A stretch of 64,000 nt of DNA from an uncultured Nocardioides sp. Lineage in GTDB: Bacteria > Actinomycetota > Actinomycetes > Propionibacteriales > Nocardioidaceae. Positions 58,193 through 64,000 of the stretch are shown piece by piece. The DNA lies in NCBI RefSeq assembly GCF_947488515.1, contig NZ_CANKZF010000001.1, positions 930,001-994,000 of the forward strand, given 5' to 3'. The notes under the pieces were generated by a model that saw only the letters and a program-made list of their open reading frames with translations, searched no databases and was not told where the DNA came from. How positions within the stretch are numbered: position 1 is the stretch's first letter; each line of letters starts with the position of its first letter. The position numbers and the translations under genes were made by a program.

Positions 58193-58225
58193 GACCCGAG
58201 GGTAGTGCTGCCTAGGCTGGCCGGC

Positions 58226-58570
58226 ATGTGGCTCGCGGTCGACCTCCTGCTCGTCGCCGTCTTCGCGGCGATCGGGCGGGCCAGCCACGACGAGTCGCTC
58301 ACCGTCGGCGGCTGGTGGACGACCGCGTGGCCGTTCCTCGCCGGCACGCTGCTGGCCTGGGCGGCCCTGGCCGCCGCGAGGCGACCGCCCGCCGCGATCA
58401 CCTCCGGCCTCGTCGTGTGGCTGGGCGCGCTCGTCGGCGGCATGGTGCTGCGGCAGGCCAGCGGGCAGGGCACCGCGACCGCGTTCGTCGTGGTGGCGAC
58501 CCTGGTCCTGGGCGCGTTCCTGGTGCTGCCCAGGGTCGGCGCGAGGGTCGGTGCACGTGACCGACGCTGA
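58226..58570 (+). CDS. DUF3054 family membrane protein
   Basis: A 114-residue membrane protein with four helices, starting MWLAVDLLLVAVFAAIGRAS, then WWTTAWPFLAGTLLAWAALA and LVVWLGALVGGMVLRQASGQ, and ending with VVVATLVLGAFLVLP. This is the DUF3054 family of actinobacteria, with the conserved GR.SH pattern (IGRASHDE) after the first helix. Function unknown. Its last 20 bp overlap the start of the MFS gene, so they are probably co-transcribed. Confidence 0.88.
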   Translation: MWLAVDLLLVAVFAAIGRASHDESLTVGGWWTTAWPFLAGTLLAWAALAAARRPPAAITSGLVVWLGALVGGMVLRQASGQGTATAFVVVATLVLGAFLVLPRVGARVGARDRR

Positions 58571-59774
58571 CGCCCGCCCGCGCGGCGCCGTACGCACCCC
58601 GGGCCTCGCCTTCGGCATCCTGTTCGTCGCCGTGGTCCTGGTCTCGGTCAACCTGCGTCCCGGTGCATCGTCGGTCGGACCCGTGCTCGAGGAGCTGCGC
58701 ACCGGCCTGGGCATGAGTGCGGCACTCGCCGGAGCCATGACCGGCCTGCCCGGTCTGGTGTTCGGCCTCGTCGGGGCCGTGTCGGTGGCCTTCGCCCGCA
58801 AGGTGGGGATGACCGCCGGCATCACCATCGGACTCGCCGCGGCGGCCCTCGGGCTCCTCCTGCGCGTCACGACGGACCACGTCCCGCTCTTCCTGCTCCT
58901 CACCGTCGTCGGCCTGGCCGGGATGGCCGTCGGCAACGTCCTCGTGCCCGCCTGGATCAAGGCCCACGGGCACGCCGTCGCGTTGATGACGGTCTACGGC
59001 ACCGGCCTCGTCGTGGGCGCCACCCTCAGCTCGGTGCTGACCGCGCCGGTCAGCGAGGCAGCCGGGTCGTGGCGGGCCGGCCTCGGCATGTGGGGCCTCC
59101 TCGCGGTGGTCGCCCTCCCGCTCTGGGGATGGCTGACCCTCCACGAGCGGCGCTCCCCCGCCGAGCACCAGGTCAGCGGCGACGCCGCCCCCAGCGGACG
59201 GATCGTCCACTCACCCACTGCCGTGGCGTTGACGGTGCTCTTCGGCGTCCAGTCGATGCACGCCTACGTCCAGTTCGGTTGGCTCCCGCAGGTCTACCGC
59301 GACGCCGGGATCTCCGCGTCGCACGCCGGAGCGCTCCAGGCGCTGCTCTCGAGCGTCGGCATCGCCGGCGCCCTGGTCCTGCCCACGATCATCCAGCGCG
59401 GTCGCGGCCTGCGCGCGATGGCGGTGTCGTTCGGGGTGATGCTCGCCCTCGGCTACACCGGCCTCATCGTCGCGCCGGCCACCGCCCCCTGGGCCTGGGC
59501 GCTGATGCTCGGCTACTCCGGGCTCGCCTTCCCGACGGCCATCGCGCTCATCGCCGCCCGCACCCGCCACCCGTCGGTGACCGCCCAGCTCTCCGGCTTC
59601 GTGCAGCCCGTCGGGTACGCCCTCGCCGCCATCGGACCCTTCCTCGTCGGCCTGGTCCACGAGGCCACCGGTGGTTGGACGCTCATCCTCGTGCTGCTCG
59701 CCCTCACCTCGGTGCCGCTGACCATCGCGGGCGTGCGCGTGGCGCGACCGACGTACGTCGACGACGAGATCTGA
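58551..59774 (+). CDS. MFS transporter, CynX/NimT-like
   Basis: A 407-residue major facilitator transporter with twelve predicted helices. The first helix is LAFGILFVAVVLVSVNLRPG, with the CynX-type VNLRPGASSVGPVLEEL after it, and GNVLVPAWIKAHGHAVALMT and GYSGLAFPTAIALIAAR follow in later helices. Members move cyanate, nitroimidazole or small organic anions; the true substrate here is unknown. GTG 58551 is used because GAGGG sits at a suitable distance; GTG 58557 is an alternative. It follows the DUF3054 gene with a 20-bp overlap and converges on the apbE gene. Confidence 0.87.
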   Translation: MHVTDADARPRGAVRTPGLAFGILFVAVVLVSVNLRPGASSVGPVLEELRTGLGMSAALAGAMTGLPGLVFGLVGAVSVAFARKVGMTAGITIGLAAAALGLLLRVTTDHVPLFLLLTVVGLAGMAVGNVLVPAWIKAHGHAVALMTVYGTGLVVGATLSSVLTAPVSEAAGSWRAGLGMWGLLAVVALPLWGWLTLHERRSPAEHQVSGDAAPSGRIVHSPTAVALTVLFGVQSMHAYVQFGWLPQVYRDAGISASHAGALQALLSSVGIAGALVLPTIIQRGRGLRAMAVSFGVMLALGYTGLIVAPATAPWAWALMLGYSGLAFPTAIALIAARTRHPSVTAQLSGFVQPVGYALAAIGPFLVGLVHEATGGWTLILVLLALTSVPLTIAGVRVARPTYVDDEI

Positions 59775-59793
59775 CGCACGGGCAGGCCGCCGC

Positions 59794-60558
59794 TCAGGCC
59801 ACCGTCTCGACGCGGCCGTCCGCCCACACCACCACGCCGGTGCGGAGCCGCGAGCGCAGCCAGCCCGGGCCGTCGACGCCGAGGGCGAGGGCGGTGGTCG
59901 CGTCGATGTCGACGCTCGCGAGCGAGGCGCCGACGACCGTGACCGAGGCGAGCGCGGTCGAGGGCACGCCCGTGCGCGCGTCGACCACGTGCCCACCGCG
60001 GTGCGCCGACCCGGACGTGGCGACGGCGCCACGCACCAGCGGGACGCGGGCCACCAGTCGCGTCGGGTCGTGCGGGTCCTCGACGCCGACCACCCACGGC
60101 TCACCGTCGGGGTCCGCGACGTGGCAGACCATGTCGCCGCCCGCCGACAGGCACACGTCGGTGCCGGGCAGCGCCAGCAGCGGTGCGACCGCACGATCGA
60201 CCGCCCATCCCTTGACGACCCCGCTGGGGTCGAGACGTCGTACGCCGTCCGCGTCCGTCAGCCACACGTCGAACGCCCCGTCGGAGGACGCCCGCGCGTC
60301 CTCACCCAGGCGCATCACCTCGGCGACCGCCGGGTCGCACTGCTCGAGCGTGAGCTCGCCCCGGCCCAGCCGGGAGACCTGGCTGTCGGGACGCCAGGTG
60401 CTGAACACCGCGTCCACCCACCGCAGCTCGGCCAGCGCCTCCTGCCACGCCGTCTCGGCGCGGTCGTCGCGGGTGTGCGTGCCCCCCAGCGCGAGGCTGA
60501 TCGGCATGCCCATCACGTGCTCGACGCGGCGGGCGACCCCGGCCCCCACCGTGGTCAC
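59794..60558 (-). CDS. apbE: FAD:protein FMN transferase (ApbE)
   Basis: A 254-residue ApbE protein, which attaches FMN covalently to a Thr/Ser of target flavoproteins using FAD as donor. Landmarks are VMGMPISLALGG at the start, DAVFSTWRPDSQVSRLGRGE near residue 50, ASSDGAFDVWLT at about 90, RLDPSGVVKGWAVDRAVAPL near 110, SAGGDMVCHV near 135 and GGHVVDARTGVPS near 187. It is shorter than the typical 300-residue ApbE and has no signal peptide. GTG 60558 overlaps the stop of the FMN-binding gene (GTGA), so the flavinyl transferase is co-translated with its likely substrate. Confidence 0.92.
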   Translation of the reverse strand: MTTVGAGVARRVEHVMGMPISLALGGTHTRDDRAETAWQEALAELRWVDAVFSTWRPDSQVSRLGRGELTLEQCDPAVAEVMRLGEDARASSDGAFDVWLTDADGVRRLDPSGVVKGWAVDRAVAPLLALPGTDVCLSAGGDMVCHVADPDGEPWVVGVEDPHDPTRLVARVPLVRGAVATSGSAHRGGHVVDARTGVPSTALASVTVVGASLASVDIDATTALALGVDGPGWLRSRLRTGVVVWADGRVETVA

Positions 60559-61061
60559 AGCCCCGCCTGGTCGAGGGCGCTCTGCAGCGACTGGAGGTAG
60601 CCCTGGCTGGTGTAGGTGGCGCCGCTGACCATGGAGATGCCGCTGCCCTGCGCGTCGAGGGTCTCGTTGATGAGCTGCGGCAGGGCGTACTGGTTGATCT
60701 GCACGCTGTGGCCGTCCTGGTCGGGGTACTGCAGCACGGTGACGTCGGTGATCGTCGACCCGTCGACGGCGACCCGGACCTGCACCGGCCCGTAGGGCGT
60801 GCCGACACTGTCGCCCGTGACGGTGGACGCCGCGGTCGAGGACTGCCCCGCGGACGCCGACGACCCGGACGTCGCGGAGCCGGACCCGGAGCCGGAGCCC
60901 GAGCCCATGGCGGACCTCGTGGTCGCCTGACCCTGCAACGAGCCGGAGATCGCGTTGTCCGGGGTCCCGGTGGCCATCACCGACGAGGTGGACGTGTGGT
61001 AGCCGAGGAGGGCGACCAGGGCGGAGAGGGTGCTCAGGACCCACAGGACGATGCGTCTCAC
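60555..61061 (-). CDS. FMN-binding domain protein (covalent flavin acceptor)
   Basis: A 168-residue extracytoplasmic flavoprotein. A signal anchor (RRIVLWVLSTLSALVALLGY) is followed by a Gly/Ser-rich linker (about residues 45-80) and a compact FMN-binding domain (YGPVQVRVAVDGSTITDVTV onward). The acceptor motif near the C-terminus is SMVSGATYTSQGYLQSLQ, matching the S/TGAT site to which ApbE joins FMN through Thr. The ApbE gene follows with a 4-bp overlap and the ferric-reductase-like gene precedes it by 4 bp. The set looks like an electron-transfer module to the cell surface. Confidence 0.9.
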   Translation of the reverse strand: MRRIVLWVLSTLSALVALLGYHTSTSSVMATGTPDNAISGSLQGQATTRSAMGSGSGSGSGSATSGSSASAGQSSTAASTVTGDSVGTPYGPVQVRVAVDGSTITDVTVLQYPDQDGHSVQINQYALPQLINETLDAQGSGISMVSGATYTSQGYLQSLQSALDQAGL

Positions 61062-61065
61062 GGTG

Positions 61066-62484
61066 TCACCACCCGAAGCTCTCGACGTGGAGGTGCTGGT
61101 CGGGCACGCCGGCCGCGCGGAGGTCGCGGACCACCAGGTCGGTCCAGGGACCCGGGCCGCAGACGTAGACGTCGCGCTCGGCCACGTCGGGGACCCAGGA
61201 GGTGAGGGCGGCGAGGTCGGTGGGGGCCTGGATCCCGCTCCCCAGCCAGGAGTCGGGTGCCCGACGCGGACCGGGGATGCCCCAGGCGACGAGGCCGCGG
61301 TGCCGGGTCAGGGCGATGAGCTCGTCGGCGAAGATCGGCTCGTCGGACCAGCGGTGGAGGAGCACCGCGTCGCCGGGTGCGTACGCCAGTCCCTCCGCGA
61401 GCGAGCGCAGCGGGGTGATGCCCACGCCGGCACCGATCAGCAGCACCTTGCGGTTGCGGCGCACGCGGGGGCTGAGGCGTCCGTAGGGCCCCTCGACCCA
61501 GACCCGCGAGCCGACGCCGAGGCCGGGAGCGGCGCCGCTGCCGTCACCGACGTCCTGCACGGTGATCCGCAGCGACCGGCCGTCGGGGGCCGCTGAGAGG
61601 GAGTACGGGTTGGCGCGCGTCCGTCCCGGGCGCCCGAGGAAGCGCCAGGTGAGGAACTGCCCGGCCTCGACCGGCAGCCGGTGCAGGTCACGTCCGGTGA
61701 CGTGCACCGAGACCGTGCCGGGGCCCTCGGGCACGACGGCGGCGACCCTCAGGTCGTGGCGCAGGTTGCGCCAGACCGGCAGCGCGACGCGCCACACCAG
61801 CACGCTCCCGGCGCACGCCGCCCACGCGGTCCACCAGAAGACCTGGCGGCCCGGGGAGGAGGTGAAGTCCGCACCGGTCCAGAGCTGGTGCGGGATCGCG
61901 AGCCCGACGCCGAGGTAGGCGTATAGGTGCATGAGGTGCCACGACTCGTAGCGGAGGCGGCGGCGGGCGGCACGGATGCTGGTCGCCACGACCATCACCA
62001 GGCACAGCGTGGCCGCGGCGGCGAGCAGCATGCCGGGGTAGTTCACGACCAGGTCCCACAAGGTGGCGGGCGCGGCGGTGATCGAGCCGGCGGCGTAGCC
62101 CCACGTGATGAGGACGACGTGCGCCACCATCAGGTCGAACGAGGTGAGGCCGACCAGGCGGTGGATCCGCACGAGCCGGTCCTGGCCGAAGGCCCGCTCC
62201 AGCACCGGGACGCGCGCCATCAGCAGGACCTGGGCGAGCAGCAGCACCGCGGCGACGAGGCCGGTGACCCGACCCAGGGACGTCAGGCCGGTCGCCCAGC
62301 CACCCAGGTCGGCGATGCCACCACCGGTGATCCACCACCAGACGACGAGGAGCAGCGAGAGCCACAGGGTGGTCCCTGCTGCGAGTCGGACGACGTCGTC
62401 GCGCCGGGCCCGGACGCCGATCGCCGGGCCCGGCGTCGGCGGCGCGAGCGGGATCGCTGCCGGGGTGGTGTGCAGGTGGGTCAT
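61066..62484 (-). CDS. Ferric-reductase-like transmembrane oxidoreductase with FAD/NAD domains
   Basis: A 472-residue membrane oxidoreductase. The N-terminal half has about six helices of the ferric reductase/NOX type, with histidines that could bind heme in VRIHRLVGLTSFDLMVAHVV and LRYESWHLMHLYAYLGVGLA. The C-terminal half is a ferredoxin-reductase-like FAD/NAD(P)H module, with RANPYSLSAAPDGRSLRITV (FAD), VLLIGAGVGITPLRSLAEGL (NAD) and RDVYVCGPGPWTDLVVRDLR at the end. It would move electrons from cytoplasmic NAD(P)H across the membrane to the FMN-binding protein. ATG 62484 (MTHLHTTP) is chosen; longer starts run into upstream non-coding DNA. Confidence 0.9.
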   Translation of the reverse strand: MTHLHTTPAAIPLAPPTPGPAIGVRARRDDVVRLAAGTTLWLSLLLVVWWWITGGGIADLGGWATGLTSLGRVTGLVAAVLLLAQVLLMARVPVLERAFGQDRLVRIHRLVGLTSFDLMVAHVVLITWGYAAGSITAAPATLWDLVVNYPGMLLAAAATLCLVMVVATSIRAARRRLRYESWHLMHLYAYLGVGLAIPHQLWTGADFTSSPGRQVFWWTAWAACAGSVLVWRVALPVWRNLRHDLRVAAVVPEGPGTVSVHVTGRDLHRLPVEAGQFLTWRFLGRPGRTRANPYSLSAAPDGRSLRITVQDVGDGSGAAPGLGVGSRVWVEGPYGRLSPRVRRNRKVLLIGAGVGITPLRSLAEGLAYAPGDAVLLHRWSDEPIFADELIALTRHRGLVAWGIPGPRRAPDSWLGSGIQAPTDLAALTSWVPDVAERDVYVCGPGPWTDLVVRDLRAAGVPDQHLHVESFGW

Positions 62485-62598
62485 GGGGTCGAACCTGCCG
62501 GTCCACGCTGGGGCCTGTGTGGGAGCGGCCTGTGAGGTTCCTGTGAGTGTTCCTGTGGGTGCTGCGCCCACGGGCGCGACGTCTGTCAGGATCTGCGC

Positions 62599-63528
62599 GT
62601 GAAGCAGTGGGTCGTGGTCGTCGGCGGGACCAACATGGACGTCGTCGCCCGCACCTCCTCACCCCTCGTCGCGGCGACCAGCAACCCCGGCCACACCCGG
62701 ATCTCGCCCGGCGGAGTCGGCCGCAACGTCGCGGCGTGCCTGGGCCTGCTCGGCGCACCCGTGCGCCTGGTGTCCGCCGTCGGTGACGACGCCTTCGGCG
62801 ACGAGGCCCTGCGGGTGACCGCCGCGTGCGGTGCCGACGTCACCGCCGTACGCCGCGCCCCCGGGACGACCGGCACCTACACCGCCGTGCTCGACGACCG
62901 CGGCGAGCTCGTGGCCGCGGTGTCGGACATGGCGATCGTCGACGAGCTGCAGCTCGAGACGGTCCACCTCACCGACGCGGCGCTCGTCGTGCTCGACGGC
63001 AACCTCGCGCACGCCCAGGCGGCCCGGGTCGTCGCCGCGGCCGCGGCCGCCGGTGTCCCGCTCGCCTTCGAGCCGGTCTCCGTCGCCAAGGCCGGGCGGC
63101 TGGCCGACCTGGTGCACGACCTGTTCCTCGTCACGCCCAACAGCGACGAGATCGCGGCCCTCACGGGTCGCGCCCCTGCCGACTGGCGCGCTGCCGTCGC
63201 CGACCTCCACGAGCGGGGCGTCGAGCACGTCTGGCTGCGGCACGGTGCGGACGGGTCGTGGATGTGCAGCCGCGGCGAGGAGCCGGTCCACCTGCCCGCC
63301 GTCGCGGCCACCGTCGTGGACGTGACCGGCGCGGGTGACGCGATGCTCGCCGCGTGGGTCGCGGCCTGGCTGAGGGGCGCCGACCCCGTCGAGGCTGCGC
63401 GCCTCGGTCACCGCGCCGCCGCTGCGACCGTCGAGAGTCCCCACACCGTCCGGCCCGACCTGGCCGACGTCGTCACGCTCACCACTGCCCACGACACCGA
63501 GCAGCACCCGTCCGAGAAGGGATCCTGA
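62599..63528 (+). CDS. psuK: PfkB-family kinase, probable pseudouridine kinase
   Basis: A 309-residue ribokinase-like sugar kinase. The N-terminal substrate motif is SPGGVGRNVAACLGLLGAPV at about residues 36-55 and the C-terminal PfkB signature is VVDVTGAGDAMLAAWVAAWL near residue 244, with Asp as the catalytic base. VTPNSDEIAALTGR near 178 is also typical. It is followed with no gap by psuG, so it should phosphorylate pseudouridine to the 5'-phosphate. GTG 62599 (VKQWVVVVGG) starts the Rossmann strand. It diverges from the ferric-reductase-like gene. Confidence 0.9.
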   Translation: MKQWVVVVGGTNMDVVARTSSPLVAATSNPGHTRISPGGVGRNVAACLGLLGAPVRLVSAVGDDAFGDEALRVTAACGADVTAVRRAPGTTGTYTAVLDDRGELVAAVSDMAIVDELQLETVHLTDAALVVLDGNLAHAQAARVVAAAAAAGVPLAFEPVSVAKAGRLADLVHDLFLVTPNSDEIAALTGRAPADWRAAVADLHERGVEHVWLRHGADGSWMCSRGEEPVHLPAVAATVVDVTGAGDAMLAAWVAAWLRGADPVEAARLGHRAAAATVESPHTVRPDLADVVTLTTAHDTEQHPSEKGS

Positions 63529-64000
63529 ATGCTGACCGTCACCGACGAGGTCCGCGACGCGCTCGCGTCCGGCCTGCCGGTCGTCGCGCTGGAGAGCACC
63601 ATCATCAGCCACGGCATGCCCTACCCGCAGAACGTCGAGATGGCGCGCACCGTGGAGGGCATCGTCCGCGACGGCGGCGCCGTGCCGGCCACGATCGCCG
63701 TGCTCCACGGCCGGCCGACGATCGGCCTGTCCGCCGACGACCTCGAGCTGCTCGCCTCCGACGAGTCGGTCATCAAGGTCTCGCTGCGCGACCTGCCCTA
63801 CGTCGTCTCGCGCGGCCTGCACGGCGCGACGACCGTCGCCTCGACGATGCGGCTGGCGGCCCTCGCCGGGATCAGCGTCTTCGTGACCGGCGGGCTCGGC
63901 GGCGTGCACCGGGGTGCCGAGACGTCGTACGACGTCTCCGCCGACCTCACCGAGCTCTCGACGACGTCGGTGGCGGTGGTCTGCGCGGGCGTGAAGAGCA
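63529..64000 (+). CDS. psuG: Pseudouridine-5'-phosphate glycosidase, N-terminal part
   Basis: The first 157 residues of PsuG, cut by the window end (the family is about 300 residues). It splits pseudouridine 5'-phosphate into uracil and ribose 5-phosphate. Family features are [20 protein letters not shown] at about residues 19-38, [20 protein letters not shown] near 60, [20 protein letters not shown] with the catalytic lysine region near 80, and [20 protein letters not shown] near 120. ATG 63529 starts immediately after the psuK stop (TGA at 63526-63528). Together with psuK it forms a complete pseudouridine breakdown pair. Confidence 0.94.
   Translation, partial: MLTVTDEVRDALASGLPVVALESTIISHGMPYPQNVEMARTVEGIVRDGGAVPATIAVLHGRPTIGLSADDLELLASDESVIKVSLRDLPYVVSRGLHGATTVASTMRLAALAGISVFVTGGLGGVHRGAETSYDVSADLTELSTTSVAVVCAGVKS

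Noticed and set aside
1..64000. tRNA, rRNA, CRISPR array, prophage integrase or attachment site.
   Set aside because: Reading both strands I found no cloverleaf with a TTCRANNC arm, no regular short direct-repeat array and no integrase or transposase signature. A tRNAscan-SE and CRISPR search would settle this.

Overview
This is chromosomal DNA of a high-GC (roughly 70 percent or more) actinobacterium, most likely Nocardioides or a close member of the Nocardioidaceae. Evidence: very strong G/C third-position bias, many GTG starts and 4-bp ATGA/GTGA overlaps, mycothiol biosynthesis (mshB), DUF3117, DUF2505, DUF3054, DUF6113 and DUF6912 family proteins, the large 180-kDa class NAD-glutamate dehydrogenase, and a sigE-rseA-htrA operon beside an O-methyltransferase. 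From about 24.7 kb to 53.5 kb the order htrA, rseA, sigE, O-methyltransferase, DUF3117, DivIVA-like, LOG-like, dapE, dapD, dapC, fdx, mshB follows, as I remember it, the mycobacterial Rv1223 to Rv1170 region, with insertions. I see no tRNA, rRNA, CRISPR array, prophage or transposase.

Layout. 0-3.7 kb: a response-regulator fragment, then a split NHEJ module (polymerase domain, L,D-transpeptidase-like protein, ATP-dependent ligase) divergent from ku. 3.8-9.5 kb: a dicarboxylate locus (fused carboxyltransferase, CoA-transferase, MatC-type carrier) divergent from a GntR regulator and a TauE/SafE permease. 9.6-17.6 kb: NAD-glutamate dehydrogenase and P5C dehydrogenase, which together feed proline and glutamate into 2-oxoglutarate, with small DUF2505 and mycothiol-dependent-isomerase-like genes. 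17.6-24.6 kb: a WS/DGAT-like acyltransferase, a cupredoxin-like lipoprotein plus polytopic membrane protein, a secreted RTX-repeat protein, and a Tad-pilus-like CpaE/CpaB pair. 24.7-27.3 kb: the sigma-E envelope stress operon. 27.5-34.7 kb: O-methyltransferase, leucyl aminopeptidase, DUF3117, enoyl-CoA hydratase, M14 peptidase, DivIVA-like and LOG-like proteins, dapE.

34.7-38.3 kb: a eukaryote-like (type 2) isoleucyl-tRNA synthetase behind a T-box leader. 38.2-39.5 kb: one endonuclease-like gene bracketed by two copies of a 63-64 bp palindromic repeat. 39.5-41.9 kb: a PadR, DUF1048, DrrAB-type ABC exporter operon with a large inverted-repeat operator. 42-46 kb: dapD, a secreted lysozyme-like/ARB_07466-like protein, dapC and ferredoxin. 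46-50.4 kb: acetyltransferase, TspO-like and DUF389 membrane proteins, and a second, archaeal-type Asp/Asn-tRNA synthetase behind what looks like a translational T-box. 50.4-64 kb: VanW protein, mshB, thioesterase, GH43-like secreted protein, P450, MFS transporter, a ferric-reductase/FMN-binding/ApbE electron-transfer set, and psuK-psuG for pseudouridine breakdown (psuG cut by the window end).

Pathways present: the succinylase lysine/DAP branch (dapC, dapD, dapE), mycothiol synthesis, proline/glutamate catabolism and NHEJ. The least explained features are the T-box in front of the archaeal-type synthetase, the palindrome-bracketed endonuclease-like gene, and a ~55 bp element found immediately 3' of two unrelated genes.
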